From Candidatus Methanorudis spinitermitis (lineage in GTDB: Archaea; Methanobacteriota; Methanobacteria; Methanobacteriales; Methanobacteriaceae), in contig JAITUQ010000054.1 of NCBI GenBank assembly GCA_031286225.1, positions 1-42,500 on the forward strand: a stretch of DNA of 42,500 bases, in the 5' to 3' direction. Position numbers and translations under genes: made by a program. Each line of letters opens with the position of its first letter. Positions within the stretch are counted from its first letter, which is position 1. The notes beneath the pieces were generated by a model that was given only the letters and a program-made list of their open reading frames with translations, did no database searches and was not told the origin of the DNA. Below are positions 8,845-18,256 of this stretch, piece after piece.

Positions 8845-9948
8845 ATGGAAATTCAAAAACTTACAAAAGAAATAAGAGATAATTTTATTTCTAAACAAAA
8901 GAAAAGAAAAGTTGATGACTTAGCTACTAGCTGGTTTCAAGATGATCTTCTCTATTCAGGAAGTGGAAAAAGTATTTTTCTAATCCTTCCAACACCTGGT
9001 TGTGCTTGGGCGTTGGGAGAAAGTGGAGGGTGTAGTATGTGTAGCTACATAACTGACTGCACTTTAGAACCAATTGAATCTGAAAAAATAGTAAAATTAT
9101 TCAAAAGAGAAATAACTACTTCTATGGAAAAAATCAGATTAGAAAATGATGATTCGACCCCATCACCAATAGCTATTAAAATATTTGCATCTGGAAGTTT
9201 TCTAAATCCAATGGAAGTTTCAAAAGATGCAAGAGATGAAATTTTAGATATATTAGCTAATATGGATGAAATAAAAGAAATTATTGTGGAATCTCGCCCA
9301 GAATATATAAAATCAGAAGTTTTAAATGAAATATTTTCTATTATTGGAGACAAACTATTTGAGGTAAGTATTGGTTTAGAGTCTGAAAATGATTCTATAA
9401 GAGAAGAGAAAATAAATAAAGGTTTTAATAAAAAAGACTTTGAATTAGCTATTTCAAAAATAAACAAAGCAAAAAATAATTATAGTATTAAATCTAAAGC
9501 TTATGTTTTAGTGAAGCCTATTTTAACAACAGAGAAAGAAGCTATTGAAGATGCTATTAATACTGCTAAATACTGTGAAAGTATTGGAGTTGATAGAATT
9601 TCATTTTGCCCAGCTACTATTCACAAAGGAACATTGATTGAAAGACTATGGAGAAAAGGAGCATACACTCCACCATGGATTTGGACTACAGTTGAAATAA
9701 TAAATGAAGTAAGAAAAAATATAGCTATCCCTTCATTTATGGACACATCAGGTTTTGGATCAAGAAGAGGACCATACAACTGTAAAAAATGTAATAAAGA
9801 TTTAAAACACATGATTATCCAATCAAATCTAAATCAAAGTTTAATTGAAGAGATCGACTGCAAGTGTAAAAATCAGTGGAAAAGTGAAGTTAAATTCTCA
9901 GATTTGAATAAATCAAAAACACCAATAAAACATCTTCCATTAATATGA
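8845..9948 (+). CDS. raSEA: Archaeosine biosynthesis radical SAM protein RaSEA
   Basis: A 367-residue protein of COG1244. With ArcS it converts tRNA position 15 from preQ0 to archaeosine: ArcS adds lysine and RaSEA cleaves the adduct by radical chemistry. The hallmark is PTPGCAWALGESGGCSMCSY. Its cysteines at 53, 63 and 66 give a wide C-x9-C-x2-C cluster motif rather than the usual C-x3-C-x2-C. A barrel follows, with ESRPEYI and FEVSIGLESEND. The C-terminus has a zinc-ribbon-like pair of CxxC sites (NCKKCNKD and DCKCKNQ). AAGGA lies about eight bases before the ATG. ArcS is not in the window. Confidence 0.88.
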   Translation: MEIQKLTKEIRDNFISKQKKRKVDDLATSWFQDDLLYSGSGKSIFLILPTPGCAWALGESGGCSMCSYITDCTLEPIESEKIVKLFKREITTSMEKIRLENDDSTPSPIAIKIFASGSFLNPMEVSKDARDEILDILANMDEIKEIIVESRPEYIKSEVLNEIFSIIGDKLFEVSIGLESENDSIREEKINKGFNKKDFELAISKINKAKNNYSIKSKAYVLVKPILTTEKEAIEDAINTAKYCESIGVDRISFCPATIHKGTLIERLWRKGAYTPPWIWTTVEIINEVRKNIAIPSFMDTSGFGSRRGPYNCKKCNKDLKHMIIQSNLNQSLIEEIDCKCKNQWKSEVKFSDLNKSKTPIKHLPLI

Positions 9949-10052
9949 AAACTAATTTTAATTGTTTAATCTTATTTAATGTCTTAAAATGAAATTATAC
10001 TAAATAGTTTCTATTAATTTATCAATGATATGTTGATTACTATGGAAAAAGA

Positions 10053-10062
10053 ATATATAAAT
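10053..10062 (+). promoter_or_regulatory. TATA box of the DUF308 gene
   Basis: ATATATAAAT lies 50 bases before the ATG at 10112. A strong GGAGG ribosome binding site follows at 10101-10105. Confidence 0.6.
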
Positions 10063-10111
10063 AGAATTATAAAATATTATCATATGTAGTTTTATAGTAT
10101 GGAGGTTTCAT

Positions 10112-10594
10112 ATGAAAAAGTCAGTGATTAGTATTTTAGCTATAATTTTAGGTTTATTGATACTAATTTTTCCAATGATTGGAGTGATAAGTGCTGGGGC
10201 TATTATAGGAGTTGCAATACTTCTGATATCAATTTTTTTACTTGTAAGTGGGATTTCAGAAATAGATTATAGTCCTACAAAAAGTTTACTTACAATAATC
10301 TTTGGAGTCATAATACTCATTTTAAGTTTGATTATACTGTTCAATCCCTATATTTTTGCATTTTTAGCAGCTATAACAATTTATTTAGCAGGAATCCTTT
10401 TAATAATTGTTGGATTATTAACACTTATCGGGAACAGAGATAATAAGTTTGGATTCTGGTCTGGAGTTATTGCAGTAATTTTAGGCGTTATATACATAAT
10501 TTTAGGAACTTATGCTAAAGATCCCATGGTTTTAGGATCTTTAATTGGAATATGGTTAGTATTAACTGGAATTCTCAGATTAATAGATGATTAA
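10112..10594 (+). CDS. DUF308 (HdeD-like) membrane protein
   Basis: A 160-residue, almost wholly hydrophobic protein with about six transmembrane helices in three hairpins, for example ISILAIILGLLILIFPMIGV near residue 5 and VIAVILGVIYIILGTYA near 120. The repeated pattern of a helix, a glycine-rich turn and a second helix is that of the DUF308/HdeD family, whose bacterial members are linked to acid or general stress. The molecular role is unknown. It has its own TATA box and GGAGG site and is followed by AT-rich repeats, so it is a single-gene unit. Confidence 0.75.
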   Translation: MKKSVISILAIILGLLILIFPMIGVISAGAIIGVAILLISIFLLVSGISEIDYSPTKSLLTIIFGVIILILSLIILFNPYIFAFLAAITIYLAGILLIIVGLLTLIGNRDNKFGFWSGVIAVILGVIYIILGTYAKDPMVLGSLIGIWLVLTGILRLIDD

Positions 10595-10639
10595 ATACTT
10601 TGATTTTATTAATTATTATTTATAAATATATTATTAAAT

Positions 10640-10760
10640 AATATATTATTAAAAATATCAATAATTTTAATAAATATTAATAATTTTTTAATAAATATTA
10701 AAAATTATTTATAAATATCAAGAAAATTTTAATAAACATCAAAATTTTTTATCAATAGAT
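10640..10760. repeat. Degenerate repeats of about 21 bp after the DUF308 gene
   Basis: About five loosely matching units such as AATTTTAATAAATATTAAT follow each other with a spacing of 20-22 bases. The low-complexity composition makes the unit borders uncertain. No gene lies in the gap 10595-10883. Confidence 0.4.
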
Positions 10761-10883
10761 AATTAAGGTTTATTATTATTAATTTTAGTTTTTTAGTGTT
10801 TTTCATTTTCTATATTTTTAAATATACTTTATTTTTTCATTTGGAAAATAATTAGATTGTAAAATATGATCAATTAAAAAAAA

Positions 10884-11753
10884 TCATTCTAATCTCACAT
10901 CAATTAATGATTCAACACGTTTAATTGAATGCTTTACTCCATCTTTTTCCATTTGAATCGTTAAAGCGCCACTGGAACAAATTTCAGCACATCTTCCACA
11001 AGCTCTGCATTTTATCATGTCTATGCTTGCTTTTCCATTTTCAACACTAATTGCTTCTACAAAGCATATGTTTTTCCTACATTTTCCACAATCAATACAA
11101 ATGGTTTTATCTAGTTTTAGTTCTACACCCTCCATTTTTGAAAAGTTTTTTCCAATATTTTCTGGAAGATCAGGTGTCATTTTCCATAAACAACAGCATG
11201 GACAGCAGGCACAAATTGACAAAAGCTCTTCTTTAGGACCTGTATTCAACCAAACACTGTCAATTTTATTTCTACCAATAATATGAACTAAACCTGCTTC
11301 TTGACATTTATCAACATGTTCTATAGCTTCATATGACGAAACAACATTTCCCAACTTAGGTGAAATTCTTTTAGACCCTTTACCTAGAAACAAACATCCT
11401 AATTTTTGAGGATAATCTTTACAATCATTTGAAACTCTACAAATACATGAATCCATAATAAAATGATACTTGGATTTCATTATCATTTCTTTCAGGACAT
11501 TGCTTGGAAGCATTATATTCTCAGGTACTTCAACATCCTTATTTATTGTAATTTCTTCACTAATTACGGCATTATTTGATCTAATGGATGAATCACGTGG
11601 AAGAACTTGTATATCATCATCTTCAAAGAATAATTTATCAACAACCTTGGCAATTAGAGGTATTTTTCTACAAACCTTTGCAAAAGCAAAACGAGATTTA
11701 AATGTTAATTTAATTACTTTTACACTAATATCTGAAAATGTGATTTTTGACAA
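10884..11753 (-). CDS. 4Fe-4S binding protein with cysteine-rich middle and C-terminal diferredoxin
   Basis: A 289-residue iron-sulfur protein of unknown partner. An N-terminal basic helix region is followed by a cysteine-rich block (MDSCICRVSNDCKDYPQKLG near 100-120 and CACCPCCCLW near 180-190). Two ferredoxin motifs follow, ICIDCGKCRKNICFVEAI and CRACGRCAEICSSGAL. The C-terminal part should carry two 4Fe-4S clusters, although the first motif is slightly irregular (KNIC in place of xxCP). The start is a TTG at 11753, supported by GGGAG eight bases upstream. Similar proteins are common in methanogens and clostridia, without assigned function. An electron-transfer role is inferred. Confidence 0.75.
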   Translation of the reverse strand: MSKITFSDISVKVIKLTFKSRFAFAKVCRKIPLIAKVVDKLFFEDDDIQVLPRDSSIRSNNAVISEEITINKDVEVPENIMLPSNVLKEMIMKSKYHFIMDSCICRVSNDCKDYPQKLGCLFLGKGSKRISPKLGNVVSSYEAIEHVDKCQEAGLVHIIGRNKIDSVWLNTGPKEELLSICACCPCCCLWKMTPDLPENIGKNFSKMEGVELKLDKTICIDCGKCRKNICFVEAISVENGKASIDMIKCRACGRCAEICSSGALTIQMEKDGVKHSIKRVESLIDVRLE

Positions 11754-11794
11754 ATTTTAATCTCCCAAATTATTTAGGTAATTTAAATTGAAAT

Positions 11795-11899
11795 TTATTC
11801 AGTCAATGGATTGTTAATTCTATATGACTTTTTTCCATAATACTTTTTGGTGTGTTCAACTATTAAAGCATGGTATTCCTTATAACAGACATTTTCATT
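11795..11899 (-). pseudogene. Possible gene relic, 34 codons without a start
   Basis: The minus strand stays open for 34 codons, ending in TAA at 11795-11797, with protein-like composition ([18 protein letters not shown] and [10 protein letters not shown]). A TGA precedes the first codon and no ATG, GTG or TTG is present, so it cannot be a complete gene. It may be the C-terminal remnant of a lost gene. I do not recognise it. Chance is the alternative. Confidence 0.3.
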
Positions 11900-12099
11900 T
11901 CATTAAATATATTTTTGTTAGTAATAAAAATAGTGGCTTAAATTTTTAAATAAATTCATTGATTATATTTTAGATTTATATTATTTATTTTTGTAAAAGT
12001 TAAATAATTAATATTATATTGTCATGAAAAATTAATTATTGCGATATTTTTGTATTAATATATAAATTTATCCTAAAAATTAAATTTACACAACAATAT

Positions 12100-12116
12100 A
12101 TTGGTAAAAGACCAAT
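12100..12116. promoter_or_regulatory. Small perfect inverted repeat upstream of the nucleotidyltransferase gene
   Basis: ATTGGT at 12100-12105 and ACCAAT at 12111-12116 flank a five-base centre, and a T-run follows. It stands about 90 bases before the gene start and could be an operator or a small hairpin terminator. Confidence 0.35.
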
Positions 12117-12207
12117 TTTTGGAACTAAAAGAAAAATTATTTTAATTAATTTGTAATGAAAATAAACAATAATTTAATAAACAAATATATTAAAAGTACG
12201 CATATGT

Positions 12208-13527
12208 GTGATTGTTATGATTGGAATAAGTGCTGATTTTGATCCTGTACATCTCGGACATGTGAAATTAATAGAAAAAGGGAGAGAAATAGCTAATGAA
12301 ACTGGAGATAAAGTAATAATCTATTTAAACAAAGGTTTTAGTGCAAATCATGCTTCTTTTTTTGTAAATTTTGATGCGAGGAAGAAAATGGCACTTAAAG
12401 CAGGTGCAGATAAAGTAGTAGGTATTGAAGGTCTTCATCATCGCCTTACACTATCCTACTCAGTTCCAATTAGAATAGCTATGATGATTGAAGATGGAGT
12501 TCGTGATTATGTTGATGCAGCTAATGTCTCAGTGCAAAAAATCATTAACCATTCAGAAAAACTTGTAAAACAAGGAATATTTCTTGGAATTCCACGAAAT
12601 CTTCCAAATCGTAATGTTATAAGATGGTTTGCTGTTAATGAATTTTTAAAAGGAAAGTATGGAAAAAATATGAGATTCCATATTATTCCAGAGTTAGAAT
12701 TTAATGGGAAAATTTCTGGAAGAGAAATTAGAAAAGCTATTATTGAAAATAATATGGAAATTCCAGAAAATATTAAAGAACTACTTCCAAAAACTACAAC
12801 AAAAATTTTAGTGCGAGAGATAAAAAAAGGAAATACACCAGGAAATCGAAAATGGAAAGACATATTCAAGAGAATGAACACATGCTCTCGATCAAATCTT
12901 TCTAAAGTAGCTTATCTAAATGGAAATGCTATAAATGAAATAGTTAAAGGACGAATTTACAAAGATGAAGAATCAATTTGGGCAACATTTAGAAGAGCAG
13001 GATATGGACCAGTTTTAACGCGTTTAGCTATTAGTGCAATAGAAAAGAAAGTTACACGGACTGAACTTATCTCATTAATGAGAAGCTATGAAAAAAAGGG
13101 ACTTATTCCTCCTGAGCAAAGTATAGATAAAGTTATTGAAAGGTCATGGTATGTAGCTACAGAATGTGAAAAAGGAATATCAGCAAATGAAGCTAATAAA
13201 AACTTTAAAAATAAGAATACAGCTATTTATGATCTTCCATTATCAATTGATGGAGGATTAAATCTTACAAAGTTTGAAACCAACTTAATAAATAAAAAAA
13301 TAGATAATGGGGAAAAATTAATTCCTGAGCTATATATTGATAAATATGGGAAGGTTTCCTGTGAAATCCGCCTGGACAGGAAGAAAATAAAAACAAATTT
13401 AAAGCTTCCTTCAAAAGAAGTTACATATATTAGATATATAATGGATTCTCAATTTATTCCAACTCTAGCTACTCTTATAAAAACAGAAAGAGGAATTAGA
13501 ATAAGAATTTTTATTCAAAACAAGTAA
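12208..13527 (+). CDS. HxGH-motif nucleotidyltransferase, TmcAL-like (COG1323)
   Basis: A 439-residue protein with an N-terminal nucleotidyltransferase fold. GISADFDPVHLGH places the HxGH motif at residues 15-18, and ISGREIR at 169-175 matches the second (ISxxxIR) motif. Layout and length resemble bacterial TmcAL, which makes N4-acetylcytidine in elongator tRNA-Met using acetate and ATP. The archaeal protein has an extra C-terminal part (about 340-439), and its substrate is not established, so tRNA modification is inferred. The start is either GTG 12208 or ATG 12217; neither has a ribosome binding site, so leaderless translation is possible. It is a single gene, with no cotranscribed neighbour. 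Confidence 0.7.
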   Translation: MIVMIGISADFDPVHLGHVKLIEKGREIANETGDKVIIYLNKGFSANHASFFVNFDARKKMALKAGADKVVGIEGLHHRLTLSYSVPIRIAMMIEDGVRDYVDAANVSVQKIINHSEKLVKQGIFLGIPRNLPNRNVIRWFAVNEFLKGKYGKNMRFHIIPELEFNGKISGREIRKAIIENNMEIPENIKELLPKTTTKILVREIKKGNTPGNRKWKDIFKRMNTCSRSNLSKVAYLNGNAINEIVKGRIYKDEESIWATFRRAGYGPVLTRLAISAIEKKVTRTELISLMRSYEKKGLIPPEQSIDKVIERSWYVATECEKGISANEANKNFKNKNTAIYDLPLSIDGGLNLTKFETNLINKKIDNGEKLIPELYIDKYGKVSCEIRLDRKKIKTNLKLPSKEVTYIRYIMDSQFIPTLATLIKTERGIRIRIFIQNK

Positions 13528-13794
13528 AAATGAATATTGGTTAAAAAAATTATAAAAATTTAAAAAAATAATAAAAAAATAAACAATTTCAAAAAGACTA
13601 TAAAAAAATGAAAATAGCTATATTCTTTTTTTATAGGTTAAAATCATATACTATTGATATTTTTAAGGATTTTTAATTTTTAATATAAAAAATAAGTCAA
13701 AAACCAAATTCATTTTCTTATATTTATATATAAAAAGAAATAAATCTTATATCATAAACTTAATTTTTAAATCATAAAATAATGGAGAGTAATC

Positions 13795-13983
13795 ATGTTT
13801 AAAAAAAATCTAGAAAACATATTTTACATAGGAATCATGATCTTTTCGCTGACATTATTTACAGAGCATCTGTTTCTAGGTGAAACAAACATTACAAATT
13901 TCATCAAAGGATTTGCTTGTGGTTTTATACTGTTAGGAGTAATAATTCTATTTATAAACAGAACGTTTCCTATAAAAAGTTAG
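13795..13983 (+). CDS. Small two-helix membrane protein of unknown function
   Basis: A 62-residue protein with two hydrophobic helices (about residues 9-26 and 39-55) joined by a short polar loop (GETNITNFIKG). The call as a real gene rests on a GGAG site eight bases before the ATG and a TATA-like sequence (TTATATATAAAAAG) near 13722-13736. I do not recognise a family. It lies convergent to the DUF1932 gene. Confidence 0.6.
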   Translation: MFKKNLENIFYIGIMIFSLTLFTEHLFLGETNITNFIKGFACGFILLGVIILFINRTFPIKS

Positions 13984-14040
13984 TGAACTCTTATCTTTCT
14001 GTTAATTATAAGTAATTTCAGGAAAAACTAAATAAAAAAA

Positions 14041-14838
14041 TCAAAAATCAAATTTTTTTAAAGATTTAAACTTGTTTTTCACAGCTTCAGACATTATAGA
14101 GTTAAACTCTAATCCATCCTCATCATAAATACTTTTTAAAAAATCTAAAACCTCATCCATCTCTTCAGATTTCCTTGATTTTGAAGTAGCTAAGCTATTT
14201 ATCCTTGATTTAGATTTATATATAAAATCTTCACTTTCAGTTATAGCTATGGTTTCAAATAATTCATTGGATAAGTCAAGGTGTTCAGCTGCTTGAAAGG
14301 TTTCATGGATAATAGCTGTAATCCCTTTTGTATAAATACTTCTAAGCATCTTAATGCTTGATGCATCACCTATTTTTTCACTTATAATTTTAACATTTAA
14401 CCCATAGCTATTTAAAATAGCTATTTTATCAGAATTTTCTCCTGAAACAAGAATCGTTGAATTATTAGAACTTACTTTTCCAATAATAGCTCCATCTACA
14501 AAATCAGCACTAGAAGTATTTCCACCAAAAAAAGTAGCTATTTTTTTTGTAGTTTTGGGAGAAATATTGTTTAAATCAATGAAAATTCCATTAGATAATA
14601 TTCCATAATTTTTAGCTATAGCTAATGCAGTTTTTGGCGAAGTAGAAGAAATTAAAATATCTGAAAGTTTAGCTACTTTTTCATAGCTATTAACTATTTT
14701 AACACCCGAATCAATAGCTAATTGTTTTGTTTTTTCACTTCGTCCCTTAGTTGATGAGACAACATCAACATTATTTTGAAGAAGCTTTTTTGATAAGCTG
14801 TAAGCTACTTCACCAAAACCAATAAAACCAACTCTCAA
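14041..14838 (-). CDS. NAD(P)-binding dehydrogenase-like protein, 6-phosphogluconate dehydrogenase/DUF1932 family
   Basis: A 265-residue protein. An N-terminal Rossmann fold with VGFIGFGEVAYSLSKKL is followed by LSDILISSTSPKTAL and GIFIDLNNISPKTTKKIA, as in beta-hydroxyacid dehydrogenases. The all-helical C-terminal part (from about 160, IGDASSIKMLRSIYTKGITA) matches DUF1932, where the lysine aligns with the catalytic lysine of the superfamily. The substrate is unknown. The start is TTG at 14838, with GGATG nine bases upstream; the nearby ATG is out of frame. Unusually many TAGCTA palindromes (about ten) lie inside this gene. Confidence 0.75.
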   Translation of the reverse strand: MRVGFIGFGEVAYSLSKKLLQNNVDVVSSTKGRSEKTKQLAIDSGVKIVNSYEKVAKLSDILISSTSPKTALAIAKNYGILSNGIFIDLNNISPKTTKKIATFFGGNTSSADFVDGAIIGKVSSNNSTILVSGENSDKIAILNSYGLNVKIISEKIGDASSIKMLRSIYTKGITAIIHETFQAAEHLDLSNELFETIAITESEDFIYKSKSRINSLATSKSRKSEEMDEVLDFLKSIYDEDGLEFNSIMSEAVKNKFKSLKKFDF

Positions 14839-14956
14839 AATAAAACATCCTTAATATTTTAATTGATAAATTTTTTATAGTGTTTTACTTAAGTTGTAGT
14901 TTGATAAATGTCTATAAGTTTTTCACGAGAAAAATGGAAAAATACATTAGTCATTG

Positions 14957-16720
14957 TTAAAACACCATATCATTTTTAATTTTATTTAAAACCCTTTCAC
15001 GACCTTTTAATCCACATTCATCTCCAGAATTTATAGTTAAAACCTTATCATAATATTCTAAAGCTTTTTGATATTTATTTAATTTTTCTAAAGCATTGCC
15101 TTTATTATATAATGTATTGAAGTTATTTGGATCTAATTTAAGAGCTTTATTGAAATAAGGTAAGCTTTCTTCAAATTTTCTATTTTCACACAAAATCCAC
15201 CCCATATTGTCTAATATTTTAGCATCATCATGTTTTAACTTTAAAATTCTATTAAAAATTTTAATCGACTCATCAACTCTTCCAGACTTTCCTAAGGAAT
15301 ATGCTTTCGTAAATAATGTTTCAGCATCATTAGAATCTTCTTTCAATAATTTATCACAAATATCTAAAGATTCATCAAACTTACCTAATTTTTCAAGAAT
15401 TATTGCTTTTTCTAATAAATTATAGCTATCTTCTTCATTTTCATTTAAAATGGAATCATAATAAGATAATGCCATATGATAATATTTTTTAGCTTCATTG
15501 AGTTTTCCCAATTTTTCAAAACAAAACCCAATACATTTTAATAAAGATTCATCGCCACCAACTTTTAATGACTGCTTAAAACAAAATAAAGACTTTTCAT
15601 ATCTATTCAAGATATATAATATATAACATTTAATATGCCAAGTATTATGGTCAGTAGAATCTATTTTTAATGCTTCTTCAATATAATCTAAGGCTTTATG
15701 ATAGTTTTTAACTTTACTGATAACTATTGTTTTTATGTTCAAAGCTAATGTATCATTAGAGTTAATGTTTAAAAGAGAATCCGCTACTTTATATGCTTCA
15801 TCATATCGTTCAAGATTAATCAAAGCATGAGCTTTAGAGTAATAAGCATGTTGATTAGTAGAATTAAGTTCAATAGCTTTATCAAAAAAATACAAAGATT
15901 CATCATATTTTTCTAAAAGGGATAGTATATCCCCTTTTTCATTCAACGACCAATCATTATTATTTTTAAGTACAATTGCTTTATCAATGGCGTCTAAAGC
16001 TTCATCATATCTTTTCAATTTTTGGAAAATATGAGCTTTATATTCATAAGCAGAAGTACATAAGTCTTTATCACATTTAAATTTAAGGTTATCTTCTAAA
16101 GTGATTAATTTATTAAAATATTCAAGAGCTTTATCATATTCTTCTTTATCTGTGTAAATAATACCTGAATTATAATATAAAGAAGGATATTCATGATTTT
16201 CATTTTCCAATTCATTGAAAAGAATTAAAGCAGCATTATAATTTCCTTTTAAGCGAAGTTTTCTAGCTTTATGCAGCTTTAAATTTAACATACCCTCAAA
16301 AACATAAAAATCATATGCCAATTTAATAAAAAAAAGCAATACACATAATAAAACAATAGTATACCAATCAAGTATATTGAAAATAAGCAGTATGACCAAG
16401 TTAACTGCTATAACTATTCCTGTAAATGCTATGCCTTTATCCAAAGTTGTCAAGGCAAAATCTTTTACTTGCTTTGTCTTTCCTTTCTTAAAAAAAAATA
16501 CGGAAAAAATTAAAATTAATACATACACAACCCCAAAAACTGAAATAACATTTGAAGTTAGATCCCAATAAAAATCAGGTAAGTAAAAATTAGTGATGAT
16601 AATTAATGTAGCAAGGAGTATATCTAATATAATACGGCTAAAAAAAATGAAAAATAAAACCATATCCAATAATTTAAAAATTTTTTCATATTTTCTATTA
16701 ATAGTTATCAAATCAACCAT
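14957..16720 (-). CDS. Membrane-anchored tetratricopeptide repeat (TPR) protein
   Basis: A 587-residue protein. About four transmembrane helices fill residues 12-145 (for example VLFFIFFSRIILDILLATL and IVLLCVLLFFIKLAYDFYV). From about residue 155 to the end lie roughly a dozen TPR units, recognisable by repeats such as YDEALDAIDKAIVLKNNN and YQKALEYYDKVLTINSGD. TPR domains bind proteins, so this is probably a membrane-attached scaffold on the cytoplasmic side; its partner is unknown. The start is supported by GGTGG about seven bases upstream. TPR proteins are numerous in Methanobrevibacter. It is a single-gene unit. Confidence 0.8.
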   Translation of the reverse strand: MVDLITINRKYEKIFKLLDMVLFFIFFSRIILDILLATLIIITNFYLPDFYWDLTSNVISVFGVVYVLILIFSVFFFKKGKTKQVKDFALTTLDKGIAFTGIVIAVNLVILLIFNILDWYTIVLLCVLLFFIKLAYDFYVFEGMLNLKLHKARKLRLKGNYNAALILFNELENENHEYPSLYYNSGIIYTDKEEYDKALEYFNKLITLEDNLKFKCDKDLCTSAYEYKAHIFQKLKRYDEALDAIDKAIVLKNNNDWSLNEKGDILSLLEKYDESLYFFDKAIELNSTNQHAYYSKAHALINLERYDEAYKVADSLLNINSNDTLALNIKTIVISKVKNYHKALDYIEEALKIDSTDHNTWHIKCYILYILNRYEKSLFCFKQSLKVGGDESLLKCIGFCFEKLGKLNEAKKYYHMALSYYDSILNENEEDSYNLLEKAIILEKLGKFDESLDICDKLLKEDSNDAETLFTKAYSLGKSGRVDESIKIFNRILKLKHDDAKILDNMGWILCENRKFEESLPYFNKALKLDPNNFNTLYNKGNALEKLNKYQKALEYYDKVLTINSGDECGLKGRERVLNKIKNDMVF

Positions 16721-17125
16721 GAAAAATCCACCCTAACCATGTGAATCCATTTTGAATAATATGCCTAATATATTGTTTGCAAAGCTAATTTTTTTATATC
16801 AATGAATTATTGGAATTTTTAAAATTAATCTTTATATATATTGTATATATTCTTTAAATGTTAAATAATCAGAAAAATACATACTAATATGTTTATAAAG
16901 TAATTACTTCATTAATTCTACTTTAAATATATTATATTATTTAAAATATAAATTTATAATTTTAATTAATCTTATTTAAAAAAATAAATAGCACCAAAGA
17001 TTTTTTTTAACTTGAAAAGCTAAGGTTTTTCAAATAAAACTAATATTTATAAAATACTTAACAAGATTAAATTGAAAATAATTTTATTAATATTTTAAAA
17101 ATTTTAAATTATGGAAACTTCATAA
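16721..17125. other. AT-rich intergenic region, no gene seen
   Basis: About 400 bases between a minus-strand gene start and the end of the next minus-strand gene. It should contain the promoter of the TPR gene and the end of the DUF89 transcript. TATA-like stretches occur near 16830-16850. No structured or coding signal is seen. Confidence 0.5.
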
Positions 17126-17992
17126 TTAATTTTTTGATTTTAAAAAAACATTATCATTTACTTCTACATTAGAATCCTTAGCTATTGCACTACACTTTGC
17201 AGAGAAAAGATAAAAAACCTCCTTATTTTTTAGATTTATTTCGGTTAATCCTTCATAATTTCCTAATCCTTTAGAAATTATAAAGTTGTGTGAGGTGAAA
17301 ATTTCTTTAAATTCTTGTGATAAATCATCATAAACAAGTCCCACTGAATCTGTTCCAATACTCACAAGATTTGTTAATTCATCCAAGCCAATAGCTATTG
17401 CATCTTCCATGCAAGCATCATTTAAAATTGGTTTTTCTTTAACAGCTACTGTAATATCTAAATCATATTCTTTTAGTTTTTCAATTAATAATTTATCAAA
17501 AACAATTTCTCCAGTATTGTCAACTAAATATAATAGGGAATCTGCATTTTCTAATGTGTTTTTAAAATCTTCAATATGATTAATAGCTAAATCTTTGTTT
17601 AAACTTTCATCAATCATTTTTTCAAAGTCAATATCTAAGCCTAAACCTCCAAAATCCAATATATTTCCAATAATAGCTATTTTAACATAATTTTCCAAAC
17701 TATCGTCTTTTTTTAATATTTTTTCAACTTTATCAAAAAGACCAATAGCTATTAGATTTCCCATCTCTTTTTCTTTAATATAAGGATCATAACACTTTGT
17801 TTTCTTCTTTACTATTTTGTGCATGTTTGATCCTATTTTATTGGAAGATGCCCCTACTTTAAAATTACTAGCTAAAAATTTAAATACTTCATTTATAGTT
17901 TCTATTTTTAATTTTGGATTATCAGTAGCTAAATCAATAGCTTCACCAGCTTGTCTGAGCATGCAAGGACCACATTCAGGATAAACTTTCAT
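17126..17992 (-). CDS. DUF89 (damage-control phosphatase ARMT1-like) family protein
   Basis: A 288-residue member of the archaeal DUF89 family (COG1578), metal-dependent phosphatases proposed to remove damaged sugar-phosphate metabolites. The N-terminus has the archaeal subgroup signature YPECGPCMLRQAGEAI, with a CxxC. The catalytic region has YLVDNTGEIVFDKLLIEKL, whose Asp-Asn and Glu are the metal-binding residues, then VAVKEKPILNDACMEDA. The substrate is unknown. GAGGT seven bases before the ATG supports the start. It follows the small ThiS-like gene by 60 bases in the same direction and may share its message. Confidence 0.8.
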   Translation of the reverse strand: MKVYPECGPCMLRQAGEAIDLATDNPKLKIETINEVFKFLASNFKVGASSNKIGSNMHKIVKKKTKCYDPYIKEKEMGNLIAIGLFDKVEKILKKDDSLENYVKIAIIGNILDFGGLGLDIDFEKMIDESLNKDLAINHIEDFKNTLENADSLLYLVDNTGEIVFDKLLIEKLKEYDLDITVAVKEKPILNDACMEDAIAIGLDELTNLVSIGTDSVGLVYDDLSQEFKEIFTSHNFIISKGLGNYEGLTEINLKNKEVFYLFSAKCSAIAKDSNVEVNDNVFLKSKN

Positions 17993-18052
17993 AATTACCT
18001 CTTAAATAAGATATTTTGAATAAAATATTAAAACAAAAAAAGATACAATAAT

Positions 18053-18256
18053 TCATCCACCATAAATGATTTGAATTAGCTGTATTTCATCTCCATCTTG
18101 GATTTTTTCATCTTCTACAACAATTTCCCCATTCTTTTTAGCTACAACTGTTTCAGATGATAAATCCATGTCATGCAAAATATCCTTTATTGATGTATTA
18201 TCATTAGCTAATGATTTAACTTCTTTATTGTTTTTAAATATGAGAGTAAAATTCAT
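18053..18256 (-). CDS. MoaD/ThiS-like ubiquitin-fold sulfur carrier (SAMP-like)
   Basis: A 67-residue beta-grasp protein ending in IYGG. The C-terminal di-glycine can be adenylated and turned into a thiocarboxylate to carry sulfur, or be joined to proteins as in archaeal SAMPs. The pattern of short strands (FTLIFKNNKEV, VVAKKNGEIVVED, DEIQLIQIIYGG) fits ThiS/MoaD. It lies 300 bases downstream of a TtuA/Ncs6-type tRNA thiolase on the same strand, which suggests it is the sulfur donor for tRNA 2-thiouridine rather than for thiamine or molybdopterin. No strong ribosome binding site is seen. Confidence 0.78.
   Translation of the reverse strand: MNFTLIFKNNKEVKSLANDNTSIKDILHDMDLSSETVVAKKNGEIVVEDEKIQDGDEIQLIQIIYGG

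Larger units (their letters stand above)
11754..12207. other. Divergent intergenic region
   Basis: It holds the ribosome binding site of the minus-strand iron-sulfur gene, a possible gene relic (11795-11899), an inverted repeat (12100-12116) and AT-rich sequence. It must carry promoters in both directions; the TATA-like tracts are too many to choose between. Confidence 0.5.

Noticed and set aside
9045..9467. 140-codon minus-strand frame inside the RaSEA gene
   Set aside because: It is the mirror of a well-supported coding gene, is serine/phenylalanine/isoleucine-rich and has no ribosome binding site.
12507..12881. 124-codon minus-strand frame inside the nucleotidyltransferase gene
   Set aside because: Composition (Phe/Ile/Ser-rich) is that of an antisense shadow of an AT-rich gene.
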